Part shown: piece by piece, positions 1 through 11,891 of the stretch
Numbering within the stretch: the stretch's first letter is position 1
How the letters are laid out: every line of letters starts with the position of its first letter
From: Colletotrichum lupini
Lineage: Eukaryota; Ascomycota; Sordariomycetes; Glomerellales; Glomerellaceae
Direction of reading: 5' to 3'
Length of the DNA stretch: 64,000 nucleotides
Assembly: GCF_023278565.1 (NCBI RefSeq)
Contig: NC_064675.1
Coordinates: forward strand, 4,402,001-4,466,000
Position numbers and translations under genes: made by a program
The notes under the pieces: model-generated
Databases searched by the model: none
Seen by the model: the letters and a program-made list of their open reading frames with translations, nothing else
Told to the model about the DNA's origin: nothing

Positions 1-1194
1 AGTATGGCTGTATTTAAGACTTGCCAGGGTTTCTCTCTCGTTTACCATCAATCTACCGAGTTCATAGTAAAAGACTAAACGTCTGTTTCCATGTACACCT
101 GCGCGAAGCAGTAAAGGCGCGGTGGAAGGCGGCTTCAAGCATCTTGGCACGCTTAGGTAGGTCACTAAAGACGCTCAAATTACCACAATACTCTCACCCT
201 GTTGGGAGTAGCTCAACATACGCAGTCTACGTCTCGTACGGGTGGTAATATCTCCAGTGAGGTTATCGACGGAGGTAGATCAACACTTTTGAGGGACCTT
301 GTCTCGCAGACTTACAAGACAGTCATCGAGTTACCATCCCGTCGTCAACCCGCCTGGTCGAAACTCATCGCAAACAGAACAGGTCCTCGATAGACTACAA
401 AAGTCACTACAAACCCCTTGAAGTCAACTCACTTTTGTGCAAACAATCACATTCAAAGCCCTCCAGCAAAAACTGTAAACAACTAAACTTGCATTTGAAT
501 TCCAGTCGTTTCCCCCGGTTGCCTCCCTAATCCAGGATATTCACAATATCAATACATGTGTAAAGAGTAAAGTTTTCATGCGCTCGTACTCTCTTACTTC
601 GACAATCCCTTCCGCCTCAGGCGCTCCCTCCTCCGTTGCCGCCTAGACACCAATTCCTTTTTCTGCTCCTTTTCGCGACTCCCGCCGACTCCCAACTGAG
701 GCGTACTGGGAAATTTGTAGTCAAATCCCGATCCCTTATCCCCCCAACCGTCATCCAGATGAAAAAGCCCAAACCCGACCCGTTGTGCCGCCGCCGCCGT
801 CCTACCTTACGGGATGTGATGCTGGAACCAAGAGGGAAACCCCTTCCCCCAATCCCAACTCCAGAACGCAATCACCGCATAAACAGACCGGAGAAGGAAG
901 AAGAAAAAACATTGAAATAGAATAAATCTTTTTTGACGTGAAGAACGAGCTTTTTACTCCCAGCGACTATGAGCTTTTCCACTGAAAGAATAAGGCAGAG
1001 GGATGCAGGGGAGCGACCTCTTCCACGCTCCCGAATGTATAGACAAAGTATGCAAAACCAAAAGCCAGCGTCTACGTTAGACCCCCTCGGGAAGCAAGTC
1101 ACCATGGCCAGCCCGCCCAAAAGAAGTCCAACGTGCGCCATATGACTTCTTTGCCCACGCAAACCCCAGTCAGGAGTCGAAGAGACGTGAAAGC
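1..1194. other. Intergenic, no gene seen
   Basis: No open frame here starts with ATG, has fungal-like composition and shows splice signals. A frame at 636-920 looks faintly like a signal peptide but begins with TTG and was not accepted. The right end is the 3' flank of the deadenylase gene on the minus strand. Confidence 0.5.
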
Positions 1195-2759
1195 TTATCT
1201 GGCGCCCCCAAAGGCAAAGTTGCCAAAGACCCCGCCTCCCCCGCCTGGGGTCATTGGTCCCATGGAGATGCCATTGGTGTTGTGTGCTTGCGCGGCAGGC
1301 GTGCTCGCGAGACCGACACTACCGGTATTGGGCGTACTCGGTCCTCCATTGTGCTGACCATTGGGGCCCTGATTTTGCGCCGAATCTTGGTTGCCACCGT
1401 TGTTACCGAACGGCAATCTCTCCAACACCAGGAGCTCCGGAATACCCAAGCCCCAGACCTTGCCCACGTGCTCTTCTGGAATCTCCCCATTAAAGATCTT
1501 GTCGCGCATCTGGAAAAAGACCTTGCCCGTAAGCAGAGAGTCCGAGCCGGCCTGGTGCGCATTGCCCACGCGCTTGATCTTGAGGGAGTCGGCGATATTC
1601 TCGAGGCCAGACTTGTGCTCAAACTTCTGGAGGATATCGGCGCTGCTAGGATCGCTGGGGGTAAGGAGCCCAGAGTTGTGAAGTCGAATGGCGTGCTTCA
1701 TCAGGTGCTTGACGTCGTAGGCCGACGGGAAATACAGCTTCATGACTTGATCAAAATCCGATTCGTCGTTGGGGAGGTCGTTGCATGTCAGCAGCTTGGT
1801 AAGGTAGCCAAAGTCGTAGCCTCCGTGGAAGGAGATCCACTTCACGTTGTCGAAGCATACCAGACCGGATGGGATGAGAAGGGAGGCGAATTCGTGAGGG
1901 TCGATGCCGTCTCTCTCGAGAGACGCAAAGTCAATTCCGGCACTCGATAATGATTCGATCGACTTCTCGTTGTACATGTCGTCCTTAACGGAGAACTTGA
2001 AGTTGAACTGCCATGCATACGGGAACGGCCCTTGCGATGCTGCTCTCCGTTGAGCAGCACTCAGCTCAATGTCTTGCTGCGAGTTTGGTCTTGCTGGCGG
2101 CGTCTCGCCATCCTCGTTGAAAAGCGTCAGTCCGATCTGGATGACCTTGAGCATGTCGACGTTGGTGCGCAGACATTGGTAGTGGTAGTCACTCTTTCCT
2201 CTGAAAGAGCCCATTGGCCGTGACACGACGCCTGGGAATTCCGTGTCCTGTGATGTGTACTGTCAGCCTCAATCCATCATCTAGAACACCTATCATATCT
2301 GCTAACCATAGCAATGTACGGGTACTTGTCGACGAGCTCCCGTAGTACCGCCATCTCCTCGTGAAGGTTGTGTTTCCACACCTCCCTTATTCTACCCTTG
2401 TTCTGCGTCGTCCGCGCCGGCGCCGCGCCATGATCGAGCCCAAAATTATGTTGCTGCTGCCCGTGCTGCTGCTGTTGCTGCAAGCTGGCCGCGTGCGCAA
2501 AACCCATCCGCGCAGCATGGCTTCCGAGACCGGTGTCGGCGCCGAGGGGGAAGCCACCGTTCAGACCGGGAGTACCGCCGAGGACGTTTCCGTTCGAAGA
2601 GAAGGCGTTCATCTGAGCGGCGTTGTTGATGTAGGAAGGGTTTGCTCCTAGAGGGGGTCCATGATTCGGGCCGTGGCCTTGGGCGTGGGAGGGGAACTGT
2701 TGGTGGTATGGCGATATGGTATTGGGCCCGCCAGGGAACCTAGGTAGCTGTGGCGGCAT
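1195..2759 (-). CDS. POP2: CCR4-NOT deadenylase subunit CAF1/POP2
   Basis: This is the DEDD-family 3'-5' exonuclease that shortens poly(A) tails within the cytoplasmic CCR4-NOT complex. Two exons are read, 2759-2307 and 2247-1195, separated by a 59-bp intron (2248-2306, GTTAGC...CAG), giving 501 residues. The join restores AMDTEFPG, the first catalytic motif (Asp152, Glu154). Further catalytic residues are Asp296 in HGGYDFGYL and His382/Asp387 in HQAGSDSLLTG, spaced as in the CNOT7 family, so the enzyme should be active. Residues 1-125 are a low-complexity Gln/Asn/Gly/Pro-rich extension, and the C-terminal 70 residues are also low-complexity; only the middle is conserved. It is divergent from the complex I gene, with 555 bp between the start codons. 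The start at 2759 is the first ATG of the open exon. Confidence 0.95.
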
Positions 2760-3314
2760 AACAGACTATGCCTCTCGAGAGGTTCGTACACTGAAATCGA
2801 AAGTTCACCGTGTCGTCGGGCAAGGTCGCGTTGGGTTCTGAGGGGTTGTGGACGGTCCACGGCCCTGCATTTGCGTCTGGAGATGCGAGTGAGGGACGAG
2901 GTGGTTGGCAGTACAGAAGCACCTTTGTTCTTCCCCGCTGATGGTCGGATTGGCTCGTTTTGAATGTACGAGAAGGGCGATAATTTCGAGAGGGGATAAG
3001 TCGTCGCGTCGAGTGATGCTTGCTGAGTGATGCTGATCGTCGTTCTGGGTTCGTGCGGAGCTAAAGCGCTGGGGAGAACGTCTGGTTATCTCGGATTTGG
3101 ACAGAATGTGTGGATGAGGCCCGAAGGCTTGCTCTGGTTGACCGACCGTGGAGGACGAGGGGTGGTCTGTGCGAGACCAGAGCCCGCCAGGTACGTACCA
3201 CGGTACTTTCCGCCGACAACATCTCAAAGATCTCCAATCAGCTTCGCCCCAACTCGACTGACCACCACCAAAGAGTCCATTGTTGTACGGCAAGACGACA
3301 TTCACACAGCAATT
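2760..3314. promoter_or_regulatory. Divergent promoter region between POP2 and NDUFB3 homologues
   Basis: This 555-bp gap lies between two head-to-head start codons and must hold both promoters and 5' leaders. Open frames on either strand here are not protein-like. No specific operator was recognised. Confidence 0.5.
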
Positions 3315-3745
3315 ATGCAGCCAACGAGGTAATTGCTCTCCAAAGCGCTCAATTGATATAGTGAGATGGAGAGCAGACTGCTGACGCCCATTTGACACCA
3401 GGTTAGCGATGGCGGCCACCCGCGGCCAGAAGCCCAACATCACCGGCTTCGACATGAGAGCCTTCAAGGAGGCGGCCGGCCAGCCCAGATACGACCCTTG
3501 GGAGAGAGCGTGAGTGGCACTTGAGCACGAAGCCCCCGACGAACACCGCGACATCCGCTGACAATGGAGACTACAGAGAGTCCTGGAGATACAAGGGCCC
3601 CTTCACGCGATTCAACCGGTTCAAGGGATCCTTCCCCGGCCTCGGCATCGCGACCGTCGCCTTTGCGGGCTACTGCGCCTACGAGTACTTCTTCTTGACC
3701 GACGACCACCACCACGGCGACGCCCACGGAAAGGACCACCACTAG
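3315..3745 (+). CDS. NADH:ubiquinone oxidoreductase B12 subunit (NDUFB3 homologue)
   Basis: A small accessory subunit of the membrane arm of mitochondrial complex I. Three exons are read, 3315-3328, 3402-3509 and 3577-3745, giving 96 residues. The first exon is only 14 nt (MQPTR). It joins in frame, through a 73-bp intron with a CTGAC branch site, to GTTAGCGATGG. A shorter protein could start at the ATG at 3409, but the MQPTR start is preferred because it gives an uninterrupted splice and, as I recall, resembles fungal homologues. The family signature is GFDMRAFKEA...YDPWERAESWRY...GPFTRFNRFKG. It is followed by one membrane segment (about residues 60-80, LGIATVAFAGYCAYEYFF) and a His-rich tail (DDHHHGDAHGKDHH). 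Length and layout are normal for the family. Confidence 0.9.
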
Positions 3746-5104
3746 ATTGCCGAATGGGTTGGTTGTGGGGGAGACGGAGAAGGGGAATACTCCGCTGTAC
3801 ATGTACCTCTCGAACCGGCAGACCGGCTCGCTGGAAGGATTTAGATGAGGACGAATTTTGTTTTCCGCTTTCAAGATATCGTGTGATTCTCAAGAGTGTT
3901 GTGAACAACAGCCTGGCTTTGATGCCGGTGGCTAACTGTGGATATGTCAGAGCGTTGCCCGCTGCCGACTCCAACCGTCAGGTCGATGAGAAGGAGAAAG
4001 CCTGACGAGTACGCAAAGTCCGATTCTGAAAGGCCCCATTGGTCTCACTGGTGACTGTGGTATTGACCGTGGTTGCTCTTCTTGTCTGTATAGCCGCTTG
4101 CCCCTCCAAAGTCGACGGGCAAGCTGAATGGGCGCATGGAAACGGGCTACCACCACTTGCTTCCCCCTATTCTCTGATCAGCAAGCTGTCGCCAATTGTC
4201 CTGCGGCACGACAGACAGTTCCTACTAGCTATACGCGGTCAACGGCATCACGATTTAGAGCATTGATCATATGACGTTTTGTTGCTGAATCTACACTACG
4301 TACACAGGTACTCAGGAAAGCTCGCCATTTGCGAATATCTCAATACGTAATGATCATATGGTATACGAAATAGACTGAACATCGAAACATGACTGAAGCA
4401 GACCATATAAAAGGAGTCCAGTCTGACACTGTTGCCAGGAGCGGCCCATCCCCAGATCCACGCAGCGGGCCAAAACGTATTTACGAAAGGAAGAGATGAG
4501 CAGGCTACGGACCTTAGAATCTCAACCATCAGCCATGAACACATGCTTGACTTGCATTCTCCTAGTGCAAATCGCCACAGAAAAGCCTAGAAAAATAATA
4601 GAAATCACCACTCTGCCCTCCCAAGACCACGTCCTCTTGGCACAGACACCCGTTTCCACCCATCATCTCATAATTCTCACCCCTCTCTCTTATCCGTCCA
4701 AGCTTCCTTGGCCTTCTCCCTCCTCAACGTCAGCCTCCCAACCTCAGATTAGGTGCTTACAATTTTTCCGTCTCGACACAACCCTATTACTCCCATAGAT
4801 TCGATTCGGTCTTACCCAAACATGTCACTAAGGATGCGTGGATGTCACAACGAGGAAATATTGCAGTTGCCAGACAGATTTCTTTCATTCTCTACCAAAT
4901 CGTCTGCCAGTGACGAGGTATATGCCCCCTGGTCCGCTCTCAAAGATTTCAACAATGCCAGCTCATTGGTATCGGTTTGTCCCATCATGTCCAAAGAAAC
5001 TCCTAACTCATGAAGAAGAAAATATGAAACCCAGGAAACGCCAGTCATGCCGCGGAAAATAGCTCGCGCGGTTGGGGGTATGCAGATCACACATGACGAC
5101 ACAG
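3746..5104. other. Convergent intergenic region
   Basis: This 1.36-kb gap lies between two convergent genes and should hold both 3' UTRs. Short open frames are present (for example 4039-4266, hydrophobic N-terminus), but they begin with non-ATG codons or lack coding composition. I see nothing else in it. Confidence 0.5.
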
Positions 5105-6604
5105 TCAGTCAAGTCTAAGCCCGTTGACGACGTCCAACGCACTGTCGACACACGACTCCAGCTCCTCAACACGATGCTTCAATCCACGGTTCTCGTCTTT
5201 CAGCAGACTGACCGTATCCCACGCGGCCCGCTGGTCCTGCCCGCGGCAGTTCGAACACGATGCCACGCCTCCCTCCTCTTTCGCAGTGTCGCCTGTAACC
5301 CCTCTCATAAGTTTCTGGAAGACGCTTGCCTGCTGTGGTGACGGTTTCGATGTCGGCGGCGGCCGTGAGGTTCTCGGAGGGCCGAGCGAATTAGACTTTG
5401 ATGGGGTTGCTGATGCCTCCGATATACTGCCCTCGAACACGCTGGGTGCGGCGGTGGTAGGACTTCGTGACCTCGAGAAAACGCTGGCGTCCTCGACGCT
5501 CTCCTCGTCCGTGTCGAATCCCGCGCTCTTTCTCCACTTTCTCCTGGCCTGGTCCTCTTCGGCGCCGAGATCTTCGGATATTGACGATCCCTCGGAAATC
5601 GGACGATTCCTTTCACGCATCGCCCTCTCCTCTTGCCTGGCCTTCTTCTCCGCGTTCAGTTCGGTCATAAGCTGTTGCATCGACTGTTCCTGCTCGGCCA
5701 CCTTGGTTGCCATGTTTTCAAGTTGGACTTTGAGGTGTTGGATCCGTGTGTCCGCCTCATCGTTTTCTTCGTTTTGAGCGTCCTTTTCGACTCGTAGTTC
5801 TATCAAGGCGGCATTTTGCCTTTGATAGGCGGTTTGGAACTTTGTTAACAGGCCAACGGCCGTGGCCTCTAGGTTTTTGAAGGCCGCAGGCGAGAAGGCG
5901 TCTCTGTGAGTCGGAGAGGTAGGAGGGAAGAGCGCTTCCTGGATGTTCATGGACAATAACTCTTCATCCTGCTGTGGGCTGACTTGTGTTGGTGTGTTCT
6001 TGGAGAAGGGCGAGCTGAAGAAGGCGAACCGTGATGTACTTGGCGAAACTCCTTTGGGTGTTGTCTCCGTTGAACCGGTTTGTCTTCTGCGTAGCCTGTT
6101 TGCAGGCGTCCCCTCTATCGTATCGTCGTTCGTCTTGGCTTCCTCTGTATTGTTGGGAGATCCACCTAGCCAGCCGCTCAGTATGCCTCCTCGAGTGGCA
6201 TCTGAAGGCTTCCTGCTGTCTCCCGTGAGAGGCATATTGACCGACAAGGGGCGGCCAGACCCTCGCTCAAGGGATGGCGAGAAGGTGACTTGTGGGACGG
6301 ATTTGCTGGTAGAAGGGAAGTTTGGTACTGAATGCTGTCTCTGGTGACCAGAGTGTAGTCGAGGAAAGCTTCGATCGGCTCCAGACGAGCTAATGCGACA
6401 CGGCTCGGGCTGGACAGGCGGGTTGGTGTTTAAGGCAGCACCGGGGGTAGCGCTTGGGGAAGCAGGATCGTCTTCTGGATCAACGCTCTCAGGCCCATGT
6501 GCACAGCGTAGAGTTTGAGTCTTGTCCATTCCAGAGGACTTGGTTGGGCGTGGGAAAGACATCGGGGAGTCGGGTGTGGAGGCGGCGGCGTGACGGCTTA
6601 GCAT
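5105..6604 (-). CDS. Unrecognised coiled-coil protein, Ser/Pro-rich
   Basis: A single-exon frame of 499 residues starting at an ATG at 6604. I do not recognise a named family. Residues 1-235 are Ser/Thr/Pro-rich and probably disordered, with many SP/TP sites (TPDSP, FSPSLE, FPPTSPTH) that could be phosphorylated. Residues about 240-335 are rich in Glu, Gln, Lys and Leu with heptad spacing and form a predicted coiled coil (ELRVEKDAQNEENDEADTR onward). A Ser-rich acidic stretch follows, then a Cys pair (ASCSNCRGQ, about residue 450) and a second short coiled coil at the C-terminus (SLLKDENRGLKHRVEELE). The layout suggests a cytoskeletal, septation or trafficking scaffold, but this is inference from architecture only. 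The 5' side is a long gap with no gene, so upstream non-coding exons are possible. Confidence 0.8.
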   Translation of the reverse strand: MLSRHAAASTPDSPMSFPRPTKSSGMDKTQTLRCAHGPESVDPEDDPASPSATPGAALNTNPPVQPEPCRISSSGADRSFPRLHSGHQRQHSVPNFPSTSKSVPQVTFSPSLERGSGRPLSVNMPLTGDSRKPSDATRGGILSGWLGGSPNNTEEAKTNDDTIEGTPANRLRRRQTGSTETTPKGVSPSTSRFAFFSSPFSKNTPTQVSPQQDEELLSMNIQEALFPPTSPTHRDAFSPAAFKNLEATAVGLLTKFQTAYQRQNAALIELRVEKDAQNEENDEADTRIQHLKVQLENMATKVAEQEQSMQQLMTELNAEKKARQEERAMRERNRPISEGSSISEDLGAEEDQARRKWRKSAGFDTDEESVEDASVFSRSRSPTTAAPSVFEGSISEASATPSKSNSLGPPRTSRPPPTSKPSPQQASVFQKLMRGVTGDTAKEEGGVASCSNCRGQDQRAAWDTVSLLKDENRGLKHRVEELESCVDSALDVVNGLRLD

Positions 6605-9600
6605 GATAAGTTAATGTTTCGTGTGGGACGGGCAATATGTGTCTCCCAGCTTGAGTCTAGCTGTACGGCCGGGGGTATCGCGGGCTTGGGTTGGCAGCCA
6701 GACCAAGAACGTAAATGGATCGACTCGGGCCACAAGCAACGGAAGGGGAGGGGCGGACGTCGCGAGCTAGGAGCAACCTAGAGTCAAGACGGACTTTTTC
6801 GAGGGAAGAGCGTTGGAAGTTTAGGGTGGTCGGCTGGTGGTGGTCGCCCGCTCGGTAGGGATGGATCGAGCTGGGACAAAGGGGAGTGCGAGTCTGCGAG
6901 ACTTTTTGGCGTGATGAGATGCCAGGTCCCCCTGCAAGCGAGAATGAAGAGCGTCGGTCGGACTAGGGAAAGTTGACAGGCGACGGACGGTCAAGCACAA
7001 CTCGCATGAACCTCTTGTTGGAATCGATGAAGACGGCCCTTGGGTGCCCGGTCCTTGCAGACTTGCAGTATAGTGAGGTCGCACAGGGATGGTCGCACAG
7101 AAAGTAAAGGTGCGCAACCAGCCGCAGATCGTGAACAAAGTGACGAGAGCTTCCGGCTTGGAAGGCGTCGGCGGCGCGGGATGCTGTAAGCCGTCGAAGC
7201 TGTCAAAGTCGCAGGTGAGTACGCGACTGCGCTTGTGGCTGAGAGGCTAGTCGCGATTATCCCGATCCAAGGCTTTATAATACCTATTGATATTCGGACT
7301 GCTTCCTCCAATGTTGTGACTATGCAAGAGTGTCGGGGTCACTCTGTACGAAGTATAGTACAGGCATAAAAAAGCGGAGATATTGGGGTGCCCGGTCCAG
7401 CGTTGGATATCGGTCAAAGGAAATGTGATAGTAAGAGTGGATGGACGAGCCTCCGAGTCAGCATGGGCGTACAGATAGGCAAACGTCGTTTCGTTTCGAT
7501 TTGTGCGTAAGTATCCGTAGTTGCGTAAGGTACTCCGTAGGGATGGATATCAGACAGCAAGTATCCGTCAGTGTTGATGCAAGCGTGCGAGGGAGACAAA
7601 GAGTGCGGCCCAAGAGTCGTGAAGCTGCATATAGCCGGTACAATGTATCCGTGGTATGTGCAGGTGTCGAAGAAACGGGGAAGACCCCAGGTTTGACACA
7701 GACACAGAGGGAAAAGGCGTGTCTGTTCCCACGAGGCCGGCGCTGCAGGGGGCGTCGACGTTATGACGGCGAGTGACGGAGAAGGAAAAAAAAAAGCAAA
7801 TAGCCTTGATTTTCCCCTTTCGATGTGCACAGGACTGAGGAAAGAGAATGGAAGGTTCAGGTCGACAGCCACCAAGACGAAGGAGAGAAAACAAAAAGAA
7901 CGCCGGGAGGTCCCTGATAAACAAACCATAGGACCCGGGCAGGAGGCGACGACGCGGGCGACGTCAACATCCAGCAATTGGCGGTGGTTGGGCGGTCTCC
8001 ATCCCGTCTCCAGCAACTTGGCCGTGGAACCCGTCGACCCGATCACCATTTGGGCAGTGAAAAGCGGGCCGGCAGCGAGGTGCAGGCTGGCAGGTCCAGA
8101 TTCCGTGGCTCTGAACAGTGAAGTGAGGCGGCCCTACGGAGTACAATCGCCATCCAGTGCGTCGTCACTTGACCATGCCAACGGACAACACTCTCTCCTC
8201 GTCGTCTTCCGCCATTTCTCAAAGTGTCCAACGCACCGCCGATTCCCGAACGCTCTTCCCCAATTGATGGTCTTTTCCCTCCTCTTCTTTTTTTTATGGA
8301 GCACGTACCGCACGTCCCCGAGTCCGTGCAACCAAAGGTACCTTTCTCTTGGACCCTGGAAATCGTATTGCAATTCGACATCAAAAACCACCAGATGATT
8401 CCTCACCACTTTGTCGTGACTCTGGCTTGTGCTTTCCAACCGTGCCCATGCCCGTGCCCCGAGAGGCTTGACATCTGAAAGTGCGATGAGATGTACACAG
8501 GCACAAACACATAACTCACTCAAAGTGTACTGCCTACTTGTGTATCTACACAATAGAGGCATTCCATTCCCCGCGTAGGAATAGCAATCGGCTGCCTTCA
8601 TCTACCGGAAGATCGGCGTCTAGAGTCCGTCCTCGCAGATCTTCTACATCAACATGGAATGCAACCCCAAACTAGCGAAACCTCCAATCGTCCCGAGCTC
8701 CCGAATTCCAACGTTGGAACAAATCCCAAACATGGTAAATCGCTAATTCTGTAGGGCACACGTCCAACTATGAACACCAATGTTCAAAGGGGGCAAAGCA
8801 GGCGACTCAACCTTACTCACATTAAATCCTACTGAGAATAAGGTAGCTTAGAAGGGCGAACAAAAAACCCCCCCATCGACGGCTCAAGCCCGCCCTTCCT
8901 GCTCCATCCCGCCACGCTCAGGCATGCATGTAGAAAAGAAACCACCACATTCCACATCCCAAATCGAAAAGACGCCTCAACCGCCACGGTCCATAACATC
9001 ACGCGCTTCCCATGCTCCCTTCCTAACCCAGGCAGTACCATCGCAGTCTAAATTTTGCGCCCCTCGTGGAAATTCCTTGTCTCGTCTATATATACAAAGA
9101 AAATGCACATCAAGCGTCGAACACCGTCGGAACATCGTAAAAGGTCAACGAATGAGCCCGAGACTTGCATTAGAAGAGCCCTCTCTTTTTTTCCACGCCG
9201 CCATTCCCTTGCACCAGGTGGCTGGGCCGCCCCGTAAATATTCACTCCCCCCAGAGTTGAGGCTAGACCTCCTCTGGAAAAGAGACTGCCGCACATATCT
9301 ACACTCTCCCTCCCGTACTGAATCAAGAGACAAATCCTCCCTCTCCCTCTCGGCCCCCCGCACGTACCATTCTCCTCCTCAGCCGGACAATGCTTGTACT
9401 TTCCAGGTTGGGAAGAGATGCTTTGGCGGGGGGAGGGGGGCTGGAACTTTACCAACGAGGTCGAAATGGGCACTGCAAAACTTGATAGGCTACTCATCAA
9501 TAGGGTGTTGATTCGGTCAACTTCAGCCAGAAAGGCAAATAAAACCCACGGACTGCGATGTAATTCGCTCTTTCGCCGTCAACGACCGTCATGACTTAGG

Positions 9601-10055
9601 ACCTGCTCGGGAAATACTACGTACGCGGAATCGCATTCGCTGTTTGGGTTCCTTCAACCTTGTATAGCAAAGTTCATGGTTAGCTTTATTTCTCTCTCTA
9701 GGGGATACATCTTATCTGAGCGACATCGAAGCCTGTCCATCATCATTGTCATGGCATTGGTTGGTTCACATTCACAATAACAGCCACGATGGTTGGGAAC
9801 CCAGCTGGCACAACGAGATTCAACAAGATTGGGTTTCAAGTGCCCACGTGGGGCTTTTATTCGTGCCGGCCATACAGATACATCTGTACTGTACTGAGTG
9901 AACCCAAACCCGGCTCACGAGAAGAGCCTACCAAACCATGCTCAACCCAATAAGTGGTATCCCAAACCAACGAAAAACCCGACCCAGAAAGTACTCCTGC
10001 AGCCAACCGCTCAACATGCAGCTCTCCCCTTTTTCCCATAGGACCAATCCTTTCT
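6605..10055. other. 3.45-kb gap without a supported gene
   Basis: Several open frames of 100-211 codons occur (7414-8049 minus, 7763-8398 plus, 8924-9511 plus), but they overlap one another on opposite strands and have Cys/Ser/Arg/Pro-biased low-information composition. None shows a domain or a coherent splice chain. The left part probably contains the promoter and leader of the coiled-coil gene; the right end is the 3' flank of the eIF6 gene. Two copies of the TACGGAGTA 9-mer lie here (7531-7539 and 8135-8143). Confidence 0.45.
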
Positions 10056-11029
10056 TTAGTAGAAAGACTCGACCATGGTGTCCTTGAGCTTCGTGTTGAC
10101 GTTGTCCGGGCCCAGGCCCTCGCCCAGCCTGAATACACTCTCGATAACACTGAGTTCCGTCGCCGTGGTGTCCAAACCGGTCACGGCCATCCAGTCGTTG
10201 ACAACCATACCCGAACCGACAACGTTGCTACCACGGTTGACACTGCCGGCCACGAGGGGCACCTGCAGCAAACTCGACAGCTCGTCCTGGTCTTGAATTG
10301 ACGTCTTGGGGTGCACGAGGCCGCCCTGGTTCGTGAGCGACATGTACGAGCCGACGAGCACGTTGTCGGCAATGGTCTGGCGGAACACCTCGACACCGAG
10401 GACGTCGGCGATAATCTCCTCCGTCTCGCGCTCCAGATCGGGGTGGATGAGGGCGATGTGGTCGTTGGCAACAATGACGTTGCCGAGGGCGGAAAGACGC
10501 TCCTCTATTCTTTGGATGCGGACTTCATCTGGCAAGCTATTCCGGAGATGTTGGAGCTCCTGATCGGACGTTGTGTTTGGGACCAAAAGACCCTTGCGGT
10601 TGCTAGAAGCCGAGACCAGTCAGCAAAACTTGAAGCTCACGCGGGTTGTGAAGCCGTATGCCCAAAAAACGAACCCTCCTAAAGGATCCATCGCTTGTTG
10701 CTTACCCAGCTGTTAACCGGCCGATGATGCGGACACCGGCGATGCTTGCCCTGCAGATGGGGATGACACCCTGCAACTCGGCCTCGAATACACTGTAGAA
10801 GTTCTCGCTGGCACCCGGGGCGACGAGGGCGTAAGAGTTGGTGAGAGTTGCAAAGCAACCAATTCTAAAAAGGAGCAGAAAAGTCTCGCGTCAGCACGTC
10901 TGGTTGTACGGTAAAGAGCATCGCGGAGGGTGCGGGTTGCTGGAGCAAAGGCGTGCAGCACAATGGCGGGGTCGATCCGGCGGGGTTCTCTTACTCGTTG
11001 GAATTCTCGAATTGCGCGCGCACCGCCAT
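10056..11029 (-). CDS. TIF6: Eukaryotic translation initiation factor 6 (60S anti-association factor)
   Basis: eIF6/Tif6 binds the 60S subunit, is needed for pre-60S maturation and export, and blocks premature joining to 40S. Three exons are read, 11029-10995 (35 nt, [12 protein letters not shown]), 10864-10706 and 10602-10056, giving 246 residues, the normal family length. Introns are 130 bp (10865-10994) and 103 bp (10603-10705), both GTAAG...TAG. The spliced protein runs [19 protein letters not shown], then [13 protein letters not shown], then [12 protein letters not shown] and GSMVVNDW-like segments ([14 protein letters not shown]). These are the successive repeats of the pentein fold that defines the family. 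No residue that I know to be important is missing. The gene sits 862 bp downstream of NRDE2 on the same strand. Confidence 0.97.
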
Positions 11030-11891
11030 GACTGTGGTTGTTTCGGGGGATACTCGATTACTGATTGTTGAGGGGGTTTGAAGGTGATGAGACTTTTACG
11101 GCTATAAAGACTCGTAAAAGATGCTTCGTTCGTGAGAAGAGGAAAATAAAAACCCTTGGCGCGGTCGTGTGGAAAAATTGTCGTTCGTCAAGGATCTTGT
11201 CGTGAGGGTGGTGTTGATGATGGAATTTTTGCAGTGGCGGAAGTCGCAATTAATAAAAAGCGACAATCGATAGAGAGCAAGGTGGGGCAATTACCTTAGC
11301 TGCTCAGGTCGACCACGGGTGCCAGCCCAGCACCAGTTCTTCACCACACTCAATGGGCTCTGCCTTCTCCTTTCTGGGCTTTCAGGTTTGCTTTCCATTG
11401 AGGGGAGGGGCGCCGGGCAGTGCGGGGCACACCGAGCGAGCTGTGTGGACCCTGATTCGCCTCAAACCGCCCTGGCTGCACAAAAAGAGTCAATTGTCGC
11501 TATATGGCTGATGAGTCACTCCGCATCAGAACCACACTACCTCACATTTCCCCGGTTCCTATTACAAACCAAGCCATAACCTGCCCTTTCAAGGTCCCTT
11601 TCCGCCGCGGCTGCATTGCCACTGTGACTCTTCGTCCTAATCCTGCAATCTTGCAGTCTAGAGCCGAGATAGTCTCTGCATAGGCTGACAGAGCCAGCCA
11701 TTGGACAGTTCAGTTCCTGCCGCAGTAATATGCAACTGATGAATAGCATTTGTATCATCCCTCACCGTTTGAATCACCACATCAGTCACAGTCATAGCAT
11801 TCACCAATGTATTGTGTTACTATTATGCTAGGCGGGCTCTCTGGGCTTGCTGTCCGCCAATCTCCTTCAATTGACCCCCTTAATTCCCTCC
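11030..11891. promoter_or_regulatory. Promoter/leader of TIF6 and 3' flank of NRDE2
   Basis: An 862-bp gap between two minus-strand genes. The part next to 11029 should contain the TIF6 promoter and leader. Short frames here have no coding character. Confidence 0.45.

Noticed and set aside
636..920. Short frame with hydrophobic N-terminus resembling a secreted protein
   Set aside because: Begins with TTG rather than ATG, and the rest is basic and low-complexity.
2805..3554. 249-codon minus-strand frame
   Set aside because: Antisense to the complex I B12 exons and their promoter; no coding character.
4039..4266. 75-codon frame with a signal-peptide-like start
   Set aside because: Begins with TTG and lies in a convergent 3' flank; no second exon found.
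5124..5777. 217-codon plus-strand frame
   Set aside because: Antisense to the coiled-coil gene; Ser/Phe-rich artefact.
7414..8049. 211-codon minus-strand frame
   Set aside because: Overlaps an equal-sized plus-strand frame, with random-like composition and no domain; more likely leader or intergenic.
8924..9511. 195-codon plus-strand frame starting with ATG
   Set aside because: Ser/Arg/Pro-rich without motif, overlapped by minus-strand frames; no splice support.
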